Below are positions 35,269-43,798 of a DNA stretch of 64,000 nt, one piece after another. Source of the DNA: Halomonas campaniensis (lineage in GTDB: Bacteria > Pseudomonadota > Gammaproteobacteria > Pseudomonadales > Halomonadaceae). Every line of letters begins with the position of its first letter. Within the stretch, counting starts at the first letter, position 1. The stretch is taken from assembly GCF_014193375.1 (NCBI RefSeq), contig NZ_JACHZF010000017.1, positions 1 through 64,000 on the forward strand, in the 5' to 3' direction. The position numbers and the translations under genes were made by a program. The notes under the pieces were generated by a model. That model made no database searches and was not told where the DNA came from. It worked only from the letters and a program-made list of their open reading frames with translations.

Positions 35269-36492
35269 TCAGACATAGAAATCAAGCTCTTCCATATGCT
35301 TGAGCAGTTCCTTCATGCGCGCCGCCTCGTCGCCCTTGAAGTAGACCAGGCCCCAGTGGGTACCGAAGGCGGTGCGCTTGGTGACGGTCTCCTCCATCGG
35401 CGGGGTCAGCTCGTGGGACTCGAAGTAGGGGTCGTCCTCGACCTCCTCGGGAATCTCCAGCTTGCTGACCACGCGGCGGCGCGGATAGACCCCGAAGCAG
35501 CCGGCGAAGCCGTCGGCATCCACCACCTCCTTCGGGAAGAAGGCGGCGACCTCCTCCGGGGTGCTCTTGGGGTCGAAGACCAGCATGGAGGCCTGGTAGG
35601 CGTTGAAGCCATAGACCCGCTCGAGCAGCTCGAACACCTTGAAGCCCGGCGGCCGATAGGCCACCTCGCCGAAGTACATCTCGCCGTCGCTGGTGACGAA
35701 GTACTCGGGGTGGATCAGGCCGAACTCGATGTCGAAGGCCTTGATCAGCTTCTCGATCTGCGCCGTGATCTGCGGGCGGTAACTCTCGAGTTCCGGCGAG
35801 GCCGGCACGAATACCGAGTAGCCCAGGGTCACGTACTCGGAGATATTGAGGAAGGCGATCTTGCCGTTGTGGATCCAGGCCTCCACGGCAAACTCCCAGC
35901 CGTCCAGGTGCGACTCCATCAGCACCGGGAACTCCTCGTCGGGGATGGTATCGACCTCGTCCGGCGTGCGGATCACCCGATGGCCCAGGCAGCCGGCCTT
36001 GTCGAAGGCCTTGAGGTGGATGGGGTCGTTGGGGTCGCCGTCGAGCTTGAGCAGCGTCTGGTTGACCCGCTTGAGGAAGCGCACGACGTCCTCCTTGTCG
36101 TGGGCCTCCTCGAAGATGCCCACGCGGATGCCGCCCAGCTGGGCGCGGCGCTTCATCAGCGCCTTGTCGCGCAGCAGCAGCGACTGGCCGTAGATTCGTG
36201 GGCTGTCGAGCAGCACCGAGTTGATGGCGCCGGCCCACTCCACGGTCTCCTCGAACAGCGGGATGGCCACGTCGACGCCCATCTCCTGCAGGGTGTGGGC
36301 GATCTCCATCGAGCGGTCGTTCAAGCGTTCGAAGTTCCAGGGCACGTAGGGGATGTCGTGCTTCTGGCAGTACTCTTCCGCCCAGTCCGGGGCGACCACC
36401 ACGTAGCGTCGGTCGAAGTTCTCGGCGGCTTCGATGGCGTTCAGGCTCCAGCCCAGCAGGGCGATGTAGCCCTTGTTCGGATCCTTCTTCAT
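35269..36492 (-). CDS. ATP-grasp domain ligase
   Basis: A 407-residue ATP-grasp enzyme, expected to join a carboxylate to an amine or thiol through an acyl-phosphate. A Rossmann-like N-terminal domain (about 8-100, GYIALLGWSLNAIEAAENF) is followed by the ATP-grasp core. Visible core parts are K161 in HLKAFDKAG, E193 in LMESHLDGWEFAVEAWI and the metal-binding strand MYFGEVAYRPPG with E276. ATG 36492 is chosen because GGAGG lies six bases upstream and upstream codons look non-coding. The substrate is unknown; it is nearest in style to carboxylate-amine ligases. It begins a leftward operon with the papain-like protein and tlyA. Confidence 0.82.
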   Translation of the reverse strand: MKKDPNKGYIALLGWSLNAIEAAENFDRRYVVVAPDWAEEYCQKHDIPYVPWNFERLNDRSMEIAHTLQEMGVDVAIPLFEETVEWAGAINSVLLDSPRIYGQSLLLRDKALMKRRAQLGGIRVGIFEEAHDKEDVVRFLKRVNQTLLKLDGDPNDPIHLKAFDKAGCLGHRVIRTPDEVDTIPDEEFPVLMESHLDGWEFAVEAWIHNGKIAFLNISEYVTLGYSVFVPASPELESYRPQITAQIEKLIKAFDIEFGLIHPEYFVTSDGEMYFGEVAYRPPGFKVFELLERVYGFNAYQASMLVFDPKSTPEEVAAFFPKEVVDADGFAGCFGVYPRRRVVSKLEIPEEVEDDPYFESHELTPPMEETVTKRTAFGTHWGLVYFKGDEAARMKELLKHMEELDFYV

Positions 36493-36635
36493 GGGGCGCC
36501 TCCAGATGTCGGCAATGGGTGAAGCCTCCCGGGTATGGAGTCGGCTCGAGAGGCAGGGGATGCCCTTCACCATACAGCACTGGAAGGCGACTCACACCCT
36601 TGCAGCGCAGCGCGCCATCGCGACTCCCCTTGCCC

Positions 36636-36664
36636 TTGCCGCCCGGCAGGCGCGCTGGTATAGT
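36636..36664 (+). promoter_or_regulatory. Promoter for the 4.5S RNA gene
   Basis: TTGCCG and TATAGT are separated by exactly 17 bases. Transcription would begin near 36670 and give a leader of about 55 bases before the mature RNA, to be removed by processing. Confidence 0.6.
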
Positions 36665-36726
36665 GCCGTCGCACTCGGCAAGTCATTGATCGCTCGCCGG
36701 GTTTGACACCCAGCGTGTCATGTCGT

Positions 36727-36836
36727 GGTGGCCCCGTCGGTCCTCCCGCAACGCTAGACCGCAAACCCCGCCAGGCCCGGAAGGGAGCAACGGTAGTGGT
36801 GGACGCGTGTGCCGGGATGTGGCTGTCGGGGCCGCC
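36727..36836 (+). ncRNA. ffs: Signal recognition particle 4.5S RNA
   Basis: The sequence carries the bacterial small-SRP hallmarks CCCGGAAGGGAGCAACGG (the GGAA tetraloop and domain IV) and GACGCGTGTGCCGGGATG, the strongly conserved 3' half. The ends pair over ten bases (GGTGGCCCCG with CGGGGCCGCC, one GU), which sets the borders at 36727 and 36836 and a length of 110 nt, close to E. coli 4.5S. The RNA binds Ffh and guides inner-membrane proteins to FtsY and the translocon. It lies alone between genes on the opposite strand. Confidence 0.95.
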
Positions 36837-36868
36837 TCCTTTTCGGGCTCCGGCCTTTTCGATTTTTT
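36830..36868 (+). terminator. Possible terminator of the 4.5S RNA transcript
   Basis: GGCCG (36830-36834) can pair with CGGCC (36851-36855), and the sequence then runs TTTTCGATTTTTT. The left arm overlaps the mature RNA 3' end, so the two structures would compete. Confidence 0.4.
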
Positions 36869-36932
36869 CCTCTCCCGCGCGCCTGCCTCTCGTCCACCGA
36901 GCCGTCGATCGACGCCTCTTGCGGTGCGACGT

Positions 36933-37388
36933 TTACCTGCCCCCCTCCCAGTGCTTCTGCATCTCGATGAAGGTCAGCGAGGCCGACCAGGTGATCAGCA
37001 TGAAGCCGGTGAGCGCCTCGGTGCCCATGAGAAAGCGGATATGGCCCTGGGGCACCAGGTCGCCGTAGCCGAGGGTGGTATAGGTCACGGCCGAGAGATA
37101 GACATGGTCGAGGAAGGTGAGCGACTCGAAGCCGGCGAGGCTGCCCGCCAGGGGGTGGTCGAGCAGTAGCCAGGCGGCCAGGCCGAACAGCCAGATCTCG
37201 GCGATATGCGCGCCCAGCAGGCCGAAGATCAGCACCAGGAAGCGCCGCCGCTGGGTGCCGGACGCCTTCTCCATCAGCCGGCTCAGCGCGATGGCGACCT
37301 CGTAGTGCAGCAGCACGCAGGCCACCACCACGGCGAAGGTGGTGCCCGCCACCAGCCAGTGGCCCGTATCGACCCAGTCTCCCGTCAC
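36933..37388 (-). CDS. Two-helix potassium-channel-family protein
   Basis: A 151-residue membrane protein with an extra N-terminal helix pair (about 10-30 and 48-76) and then the pore module. That module has a pore helix and selectivity filter TYTTLGYGDL near residues 101-110, followed by the inner helix FLMGTEALTGFMLITWSASL. This is the Ion_trans_2 pattern. The sequence TLGYGD rather than TVGYGD is a common bacterial variant. The GTG start at 37388 has AGGAG nine bases upstream. No regulatory RCK domain is present. It is probably monocistronic. Confidence 0.85.
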   Translation of the reverse strand: MTGDWVDTGHWLVAGTTFAVVVACVLLHYEVAIALSRLMEKASGTQRRRFLVLIFGLLGAHIAEIWLFGLAAWLLLDHPLAGSLAGFESLTFLDHVYLSAVTYTTLGYGDLVPQGHIRFLMGTEALTGFMLITWSASLTFIEMQKHWEGGR

Positions 37389-37446
37389 GTTCGGCCGCTC
37401 CTGCGATGGCTCACGATGGCAGCCTACACCAGGTCAGTCACCCCGG

Positions 37447-38247
37447 TCAGCCAGCGGCCGCTGCGCCGGGCGAGGCCTGCCCCAGATGCTTGCGCAGGAA
37501 GTGGCGGGTGCGCTCCTGGTCCGGATTCGAGAAGAGCTTGTCGGGCGTGTCGGCCTCCACCACCACGCCGCCATCCATGAACATCGCCCAGTCGGAGACG
37601 TCGCGGGCGAAGGCCATCTCGTGGGTGACGATCAGCATGGTCATGTGCTCCTCGGCCAGGCCCTTCATCACCCGGTTCACCTCCTCCACCAGCTCCGGGT
37701 CCAGCGCCGAGGTGGCCTCGTCGAACAGCATCACCTTGGGCTGCATGGCCAGGGCGCGGGCGATGGCCACCCGCTGCTTCTGGCCCCCGGAGAGGGAGCT
37801 CGGGTAGGCCCGTGCCTTGTCCGCCAGTCCCACGCGCTCGAGCAGCTCCATGCCCAGCTCCCGGGCGGCCCCGGCATTCATGCCCTTGAGCTTCCTGGGC
37901 GCCAGCGTCACGTTCTCCAGGGTCGAGAGGTGGGGAAACAGGTTGAAGTGCTGGAACACCATGCCCATGTTCTGGCGGATATGGTTGATGTGCCGCTCGA
38001 AGGCCAGCCCCTTGAGGTCGGGCCGGTTCACCTGCACGCCGTCCAGCAGGATCTGCCCCTCGTCGATCACCTCCAGGTTGTTGATGGAGCGCAGCAGCGT
38101 GCTCTTGCCCGACCCGGAGGGGCCGATGATGGAGATGATCCTGCCGCGGTCGACCCTCAGGTCGATGCCCTTCAGCACCTCAAGGTCACCGAAGCGTTTC
38201 TTGATCCCCTTGAGCTCGACCATCGGGGTGTCTGTCGTCTGTGTCAT
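37447..38247 (-). CDS. Amino-acid ABC transporter ATP-binding protein
   Basis: A 266-residue polar-amino-acid-type ATPase (GlnQ/HisP class) with Walker A GPSGSGKST near 45, signature LSGGQKQR near 153, Walker B VMLFDEATSALD near 173 and the H-loop VTHEMAFARDVSD. ATG 38247 lies after CAGAGG and begins MTQTTDTPMVELKGIKKRF. It is the last gene of a four-gene uptake operon. Its position downstream of an aminotransferase, CoA-transferase and deacylase operon suggests that the transported compound feeds that pathway. Confidence 0.9.
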   Translation of the reverse strand: MTQTTDTPMVELKGIKKRFGDLEVLKGIDLRVDRGRIISIIGPSGSGKSTLLRSINNLEVIDEGQILLDGVQVNRPDLKGLAFERHINHIRQNMGMVFQHFNLFPHLSTLENVTLAPRKLKGMNAGAARELGMELLERVGLADKARAYPSSLSGGQKQRVAIARALAMQPKVMLFDEATSALDPELVEEVNRVMKGLAEEHMTMLIVTHEMAFARDVSDWAMFMDGGVVVEADTPDKLFSNPDQERTRHFLRKHLGQASPGAAAAG

Positions 38248-38272
38248 GCGAGAACCTCTGGAACGGGGCGGG

Positions 38273-38926
38273 TTAGCGGCGATAGGCGGCACGGCGCTCG
38301 ATCCACGTCTGGCCGGCTTCCATCATCAGGTTGATCAGGTAGTAGATGACCGCGATGGTGATGTAGAACTCGAAGGGCCGGAAGGTCACGCTGATGGCGT
38401 ACTGGGAGACATAGACCATCTCGCCGATGCCGATGGCCGAGAGCACCGAGATATCCTTCACCATGATGATCATGTTGTTGCTGAGCTGGGGCAGGGCGCG
38501 ATAGAAGGCCTGAGGCAGGATGATGTAGAGCAGCGTCCTCAGGTGGCCGAAGCCCAGTGACCGCGACGCCTCGTACTGGCCGCTCGACACCGAGCGGATG
38601 GTGGCGATGAAGATGTCGGCGTTGTAGGCCATGTAGTGGAAGCCCAGGCCCAGGATCCCCACCACGATGGCCGGTATCAGGATCAGCTCGCCGAGGCCGA
38701 AGTAGAGGAAGTAGAGCTGCAGCAGCAGCGGGGTGGTCATGAACAGCCAGATGAAGAAGCGCAGCGGCCAGCTGACCACCTTGCGGGTATACAGCGAGAT
38801 GACCGCCACGATCTGGCCGCCGAGGATCGACATCGCGGCCACGGCCAGGCCGATCAGCAGGGTGACGCCCACGCCCTTCAGCAGCGTGGGGAAGTAGGTG
38901 ATGACGGGACTGAAGTCGAATTCCAT
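38273..38926 (-). CDS. Amino-acid ABC transporter permease (second)
   Basis: A 217-residue HisM/GlnP-type permease with five membrane helices. The EAA-loop motif SSGQYEASRSLGFGHLRTLLYIILPQAFYRALP (about 115-147) contacts the ATPase. It pairs with the neighbouring permease of near-identical size to form a heterodimeric channel. It lies 25 bases upstream of the ATPase start. Confidence 0.88.
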   Translation of the reverse strand: MEFDFSPVITYFPTLLKGVGVTLLIGLAVAAMSILGGQIVAVISLYTRKVVSWPLRFFIWLFMTTPLLLQLYFLYFGLGELILIPAIVVGILGLGFHYMAYNADIFIATIRSVSSGQYEASRSLGFGHLRTLLYIILPQAFYRALPQLSNNMIIMVKDISVLSAIGIGEMVYVSQYAISVTFRPFEFYITIAVIYYLINLMMEAGQTWIERRAAYRR

Positions 38927-38959
38927 GGGGCTGTCCTGGTGGTTGTGGCCCGGCAGGCG

Positions 38960-39616
38960 TTACAGGAAGGTGTAGCGCGTGGCTCGGCGGTAGAGGAACT
39001 CCACGAGGCCCATGACCGCATAGATGATGACGATGTACATCAGCGCACTGAGGGTGAAGACCTCCAGGGGCTTGTAGGTGGAGCCGATCAGCCGCTGGGC
39101 CTGGTAGGTCAGCTCGACCACCGAGATGATCGAGACCAGCGAGGAGTTCTTGACCAGGATGATCGCCAGCACCCCGACCGAGCGGATCATCAGGCCGGCC
39201 GCCTGGGGCAGGATGATGTGCTGCAGCGTGGCCAGGCGGCCGAAGCCCAGCGAGCGCGATGCCTCGTTCTGGCCGCTGTCCACCGATTCGATGGCGCCGC
39301 GCATGGCCTCGCTCATGTAGGCCCCGATGTTGAAGGCACCCACCACCACCCCGCAGGTGAAGGGGTCGAGGCGCAGGCCGATCGCCGGGCCGCCGTAGAA
39401 GACCAGCAGCAGCTGCACGAAGTAGGGGGTGCCACGCACCACGCTGATATAGGCGCGGGCCAGCCAGCGCAGCGGTGGCAGGCGCGCGGTCCTGAGGGCC
39501 ACCAGCGCCGTGGCGATGAAGAAGCCGAAGAACAGGGCGCGGGCCGAGATGTCCAGGGTGACCCAGGCCGCCTTTACCAGCAGCGGCGTGATGTCGATCA
39601 TCAGGTTGATGTCCAT
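38960..39616 (-). CDS. Amino-acid ABC transporter permease (first)
   Basis: A 218-residue permease of the same class, with the EAA loop SGQNEASRSLGFGRLATLQHIILPQAAGLMI. It is homologous to, but clearly diverged from, the second permease, as usual for HisQ/HisM-type pairs. It follows the binding-protein gene after a 92-base gap that contains a strong hairpin. Confidence 0.88.
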   Translation of the reverse strand: MDINLMIDITPLLVKAAWVTLDISARALFFGFFIATALVALRTARLPPLRWLARAYISVVRGTPYFVQLLLVFYGGPAIGLRLDPFTCGVVVGAFNIGAYMSEAMRGAIESVDSGQNEASRSLGFGRLATLQHIILPQAAGLMIRSVGVLAIILVKNSSLVSIISVVELTYQAQRLIGSTYKPLEVFTLSALMYIVIIYAVMGLVEFLYRRATRYTFL

Positions 39617-39667
39617 GGTCGTCGTGACCCTGTCGTTGTGATTGTCATGATGAGGTCAGGCGGGCAG

Positions 39668-39698
39668 GCACCGGCAGGGCTTTCGCCCTGCCGTGCCG
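39668..39698 (-). promoter_or_regulatory. Intercistronic hairpin after the binding-protein gene
   Basis: CGGCAGGGC and GCCCTGCCG form a 9-bp stem around a four-base loop, extended by GGCA/TGCC. There is no T run. It probably raises the level of binding-protein message relative to the permease genes. Confidence 0.55.
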
Positions 39699-39708
39699 AG
39701 GCGAGGCG

Positions 39709-40512
39709 TCAGTTGAAGTCGACGCCTTCGCCGATCCAGGTGTCGACGATCGCCTGGTAGGTGCCGTCCTCCCGGATCTCGGCCAGCGCGGTGTTGAGCG
39801 CCTCGCGGAGTTCCGGAGAGCCCTTCTGCACGGCGATGGCGGCCGGGAAGCGCGGCAGCTCGCCCACGTCGACCTGCCTGATGGGGAGGTCATTCTCGTT
39901 GAGCGCGACATAGACGGGGATGTCGTCGGCCACCATCACGTCGATCCGCCCGGTGGTGAGGGCATTGAGCATGTCCGGCAGCCCCTGGAAGGTCTGGTTG
40001 CGCCACCGCCCCTCGGCCTGCTCGGTGGCCCACTGGTTGCCCGTCTCGCCGAGGGTCGAGCCGACCCGCTTGCCGGCGAAGTCATCGATGCTGGCGACGT
40101 CGTCGGTCTCCTCCCGCACCCAGATCGAGAGGCCCGAGCTGTAGTAGGCGTCGGTGAAGTCGACGGCCTTCTGGCGCTCCTCGGTGGCGCTCATGCTGCA
40201 GATGCAGGCATCGAAGCGTCCGCCGGCCAGGGCCGCGACGATGCCGTTCCAGGGTGAGGTCTGGATGTTCACCTCGACGCCCATCCTGTCGGCCAGGGCC
40301 TCGGCGATGTCCACGTCGAAGCCGATGAGGTTGCCGGCCGTGTCCACGAAGCTGAAGGGCGGGTAGGCGCCGGAGTTGGCGACCTGGAAGACGTCCTCCC
40401 GGATCTCCGGAAGGTCCCGGGCCTGGGCCGGCAGGATGGCCAGGGTGGTGGCGCCCAGCAGCGCCAGGGTGCCCATCAGGGGGCGAAGAAAGGGCTTGTT
40501 GTGCTTTTTCAT
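39709..40512 (-). CDS. Amino-acid ABC transporter substrate-binding protein
   Basis: A 267-residue periplasmic SBP_bac_3 protein. The signal peptide occupies about 1-32 (KPFLRPLMGTLALLGATTLAILPAQA). The mature part has the family stretch FVDTAGNLIGFDVDIAEALADRMG and the Arg-containing DACICSMSATEERQKAVDFTDAYY that binds the alpha-carboxylate. ATG 40512 gives the clean signal sequence; upstream codons do not. It is the first gene of the uptake operon. The exact amino acid is unknown; context suggests an amino acid or acyl-amino acid catabolised by the adjacent operon. Confidence 0.88.
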   Translation of the reverse strand: MKKHNKPFLRPLMGTLALLGATTLAILPAQARDLPEIREDVFQVANSGAYPPFSFVDTAGNLIGFDVDIAEALADRMGVEVNIQTSPWNGIVAALAGGRFDACICSMSATEERQKAVDFTDAYYSSGLSIWVREETDDVASIDDFAGKRVGSTLGETGNQWATEQAEGRWRNQTFQGLPDMLNALTTGRIDVMVADDIPVYVALNENDLPIRQVDVGELPRFPAAIAVQKGSPELREALNTALAEIREDGTYQAIVDTWIGEGVDFN

Positions 40513-40674
40513 GTCGATACCTGCGTGTTGTCGTTGGTGAAAAGCGGCTCGGGGAGCCATCTGGCGTCCATGACGCCGGTGCGTTCCGAAGCGAATCGCT
40601 GACGGTTGGTGGGACCCTCCTTTCCCGCCCGTGAGGCGGGAGTTTCGAAACTGGTCGGTTGCCGTCGTCACCCG

Positions 40675-41865
40675 TCATGCACGCTCGAGGATCACGGCGA
40701 TGCCCTGGCCGCCGCCGATGCAGGCGGCCGCACAGCCGTAGCGCTTGCCCTCGGCTTGCAGGATGCGGGCCAGGGTGCCGGCCAGGCGGACGCCGGTGGC
40801 GCCGAGCGGGTGGCCGAGCGCCAGGGCGCCGCCCCAGACGTTGACCCGCTCGGGGTCCAGTGCCAGCTCACCCATGGCGTGCAGCGGCACGGCGGCGAAG
40901 GCCTCGTTGATCTCCCAGGCGTCGATATCGGCCACGGCGAGGCCCGTCCGGGCCAGCACGCGGTGGATGGCGGCCGCCGCCCCGGCGCCCATCCGCTCGG
41001 GTTCGACCCCGCAGTCGGCGACGCCCACCACCCGGGCCAGCGGCGTGGCGCCATGGCGCGCCAGCCCCTCCCCGGACATCAGCAGGGCGGCGGCGGCCCC
41101 GGAGGTGAGCGGCGAGCTGTTGCCGGCGGTCACCCGGCCGCCCGCCAGGAACACCGGGTCGAGGCCGGCCAGCCGCTCGGCGCTGGTGTCGGCACGGATA
41201 TTGGCGTCCCGGGCGACCGGGTCGCCCCCGGCGTTGGCCAGGGCCAGGCGCTCGCCGTCGAAGCGTCCCGCGGCCTCGGCCGCGGCGGCTCTCTGGTGTG
41301 AGGCCAGGGCGAAGGCGTCCATGGCCTCGCGATCGATGCCGGCGGCCTCGGCCAGGCGCTCGGCGGTCAGGCCCATGTTCAGGGCCACGTCGAGCTCCAG
41401 CCACGGGGCCTGGCGCAGCGCGGCGGGGCGGGTCAGCACCCCCTCCTGGAAGAGCGCCGGGCCCATGGGGACCCGGGTCATGTTCTCGACGCCGCCGGCG
41501 ATGCCCACCTCGATGGCGCCGGCCTGGATCTCCCGGGCGGTGCTGCGCAGGGCAGCGAGCCCCGAACCGCACTGCTGGTCGATCTGGCGGCTGGCACAGG
41601 CGCGGCCCCGCTCGCCGAGGCGCCCGGCGAGCCACAGCGGGTAGCGGCCGCCGAAGCTCCACTGCTCCTTGACCGGCAGGGCGCAGCCGACGCTCAGCTC
41701 CTCCACGGCGGCGCCGTCGAGGTCGCGGCGTTCCAGCAGGGCGTCGATCACGGCGGCCAGCAGGGCATCGCTGCGGGTATCGGCCCAGGCGTCCACCTCC
41801 GGCTTGCGGGGGTGGGCGCGGGTGAAGGCGCTGCGGGCGTAGTCGACGAGATAGGCGTCTCTCAT
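40675..41865 (-). CDS. Thiolase-family acetyl-CoA acyltransferase
   Basis: A 396-residue biosynthetic/degradative thiolase. The nucleophilic cysteine is in QQCGSGLAALRS near 95, the second-half motifs NEAFAAVPLHAM and GGALALGHPLGATG carry the catalytic His, and CIGGGQGIAV carries the second Cys. It would cleave a 3-oxoacyl-CoA with CoA, which is logical after the CoA-transferase encoded upstream. Its ATG overlaps the M20 gene stop by four bases. It is the last gene of a five-gene operon. Confidence 0.88.
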   Translation of the reverse strand: MRDAYLVDYARSAFTRAHPRKPEVDAWADTRSDALLAAVIDALLERRDLDGAAVEELSVGCALPVKEQWSFGGRYPLWLAGRLGERGRACASRQIDQQCGSGLAALRSTAREIQAGAIEVGIAGGVENMTRVPMGPALFQEGVLTRPAALRQAPWLELDVALNMGLTAERLAEAAGIDREAMDAFALASHQRAAAAEAAGRFDGERLALANAGGDPVARDANIRADTSAERLAGLDPVFLAGGRVTAGNSSPLTSGAAAALLMSGEGLARHGATPLARVVGVADCGVEPERMGAGAAAAIHRVLARTGLAVADIDAWEINEAFAAVPLHAMGELALDPERVNVWGGALALGHPLGATGVRLAGTLARILQAEGKRYGCAAACIGGGQGIAVILERA

Positions 41866-43145
41866 GCGCTCGGCTCCTGTGGGGTGGCCTGCTGTCCCCA
41901 GCGGTGGAGGAACAGCGCGTAGGTGGTCAGCACGTGGCGGATGGAGTCGATCTCCACGCACTCGTCCACGCCGTGGATGCGCTCGGCCACCGGGCCGTAG
42001 CAGGTGCCGTTGATCCCCCCGGCGACGTGGAAGGCGCGCAGGTCGGTGGTGCAGGTGGCGAGGTAGTGGGCCGGCAGTTCCCCCAGCAGCGCTTCGTGGC
42101 AGGCCGAGAGCAGCCGGATGCCGGGAGTGTCCAGGTCGACCAGGTGGCCCTCGGAGCGGAAGCCGTGGAAGCTGACCCGGGGCGGGGGCGTGGCGTCGTC
42201 GAGCTCGGCATGGCGGGCCATGATGGCCTCGCGCACCCGGCGCATGGCCGCCTCGGGCGTCATGCCCGGCGGGAAGCCGACGCGCCCCTCGAGGATGGCG
42301 TGGGCCGGCACGCTGGAGGCCCAGTTGCCGCCCTCCACCCGCCCGACGCTGAGGTTGAAGGGGTGGGGGTGGCCTTCGTAGGGCGCCGGGCGGGGCAGGG
42401 CGTTGATCTCCGCTTCCAGGGCCTTGAGGGCGGGCAGGTACTGCTGCAGGGTCTCGATGGCATTGCGGCCGGCGGCGGTGTCCAGCACGTGGGCGGGCAC
42501 CCCGTCGAGGCGCATGCGGAACCACAGCACGCCCACCTGGCCGCTCAGTATCCGGGCGCCGAAGGGCTCGGGGATCAGCACGAAGTCGCCGCCGTAGCCC
42601 TGGTGGAGGCAGGCCAGGGCGCCGTTGCCGGTGCACTCCTCCTCGATCACCGTCTGCAGGGTCAGCGGGAAGTCGATGGCCACCCCGGCCCGGCGTACCG
42701 CTTCCACCGCCATCACCATGGCGGCGATGCCGGCCTTCATGTCGCCGGCACCGCGGCCGTAGAGCCAGCCGTCCTTCTCCCAGGGCTCCCAGGGCGGCCG
42801 GGTCCACATGTCGGTGGGCTCGGCGGGCACCACGTCCAGGTGGCCGTTGAACACCAGGTGGGGCTTGTCGCTCTGGGGATTGAGCCGGCTGACCAGATTG
42901 TAGCGCCCCTCGCTCGACCATTCGGTGGGCACCCGGTGGGGGTGCTCGGCAAGGCCCGGGGCGTCCAGGGGCACCCGGGTCACCGGCAGGTCCAGCCGCG
43001 CGAGCCAGGCCTCCATGGTCTCCAGCGCGCCCTGCTCCCGGCCCAGCACGCTGTAGCCGCGCACCAGGTCGCGGGTCAGCGCCAGGGTGTCGTCCATCAG
43101 CGCTTCGCAGGCCGCGACGATGCGCGTCTCGGTGGCATCCAGCAT
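41862..43145 (-). CDS. M20-family deacylase/peptidase (ArgE/DapE type)
   Basis: A 427-residue metal-dependent amidohydrolase. The two-zinc site is marked by FNGHLDVVPAE near 100, GRGAGDMKAGIAAM near 131 and the catalytic pair in IEEECTGNGA near 168, with a later His in GGINGTCYGPVAE-adjacent sequence. Family members remove N-acyl groups from amino acids or split dipeptides. In this operon it could free the amino acid that the aminotransferase then deaminates. It abuts the CoA-transferase beta gene, with a one-base overlap. Confidence 0.85.
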   Translation of the reverse strand: MLDATETRIVAACEALMDDTLALTRDLVRGYSVLGREQGALETMEAWLARLDLPVTRVPLDAPGLAEHPHRVPTEWSSEGRYNLVSRLNPQSDKPHLVFNGHLDVVPAEPTDMWTRPPWEPWEKDGWLYGRGAGDMKAGIAAMVMAVEAVRRAGVAIDFPLTLQTVIEEECTGNGALACLHQGYGGDFVLIPEPFGARILSGQVGVLWFRMRLDGVPAHVLDTAAGRNAIETLQQYLPALKALEAEINALPRPAPYEGHPHPFNLSVGRVEGGNWASSVPAHAILEGRVGFPPGMTPEAAMRRVREAIMARHAELDDATPPPRVSFHGFRSEGHLVDLDTPGIRLLSACHEALLGELPAHYLATCTTDLRAFHVAGGINGTCYGPVAERIHGVDECVEIDSIRHVLTTYALFLHRWGQQATPQEPSA

Positions 43146-43798
43146 CAGAACCTCCCCAGCCGTGATTCATCGATGAGCAGCGGTGCCTCGGTGGCCGCCT
43201 GCAGGTCGGCAGGGTCGAGCCCCTCGGCGATGTCCACCACGGCAAGCCCCGCCGGGGTGACGTCCATCACCGCCTTGTCGGTGATGATGCGCGACACGCA
43301 GCCGCTGGCGGTGAGCGGCAGGCGGCAGCGCGCCAGTATCTTGGGGTTGCCGTGCTTGTCATTGTGGGAGCAGAGCACCACCAGCCGCCTGACCTTCTGG
43401 GCCAGCTCCATGGCGCCGCCGATCCCCGGCGAGAACTTGCCGGGGATCTTCCAGTTGGCCAGGTTGCCGGCCGCGTCGACCTCGAAGGCGCCCATGAAGG
43501 TAAGGTCGACCCGGCTGCGCCGGATCATGGCGAAGGAGGTGGCGCTGTCGAAGACGCTGGCCCCGGGGCGGGTGGTGATGTAGGCCCCGCCGGAGTCGAT
43601 CATGTCGTGGTCCGGCGCCTCGCCGTCGCGGCGCGGCCGGCAGCCCAGCACGCCGTTCTCCGAGTGCACCAGCACCTCCATCTCGTCGGGCAGGTAGTGG
43701 AAGAGGCGGGTCGGCAGGCCGATGCCGAGGTTGACGATCTGGCCGGGGATCACCTCCCGGGCGGCCCGGGCCAGGATGCGCTGGGTGTCAGAGGCCAT
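43145..43798 (-). CDS. 3-oxoacid CoA-transferase, beta subunit
   Basis: A 217-residue class I CoA-transferase subunit with the catalytic glutamate in HSENGVLG near 48. The glycine-rich stretch GKFSPGIGGAMELA and the conserved VVLCSHNDKHGNPKIL follow. The ATG at 43798 overlaps the alpha-subunit gene end by 11 bases. With the alpha subunit it moves CoA from succinyl- or acetyl-CoA to a 3-oxo acid, preparing it for the thiolase. The acid is not identifiable from sequence. Confidence 0.88.
   Translation of the reverse strand: MASDTQRILARAAREVIPGQIVNLGIGLPTRLFHYLPDEMEVLVHSENGVLGCRPRRDGEAPDHDMIDSGGAYITTRPGASVFDSATSFAMIRRSRVDLTFMGAFEVDAAGNLANWKIPGKFSPGIGGAMELAQKVRRLVVLCSHNDKHGNPKILARCRLPLTASGCVSRIITDKAVMDVTPAGLAVVDIAEGLDPADLQAATEAPLLIDESRLGRF

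Noticed and set aside
40624-40640. Hairpin CCCGCC/GGCGGG between the thiolase and binding-protein genes as a terminator
   Set aside because: Neither strand has a T run after the stem, so it is not a convincing rho-independent terminator; a role is possible but unsupported.
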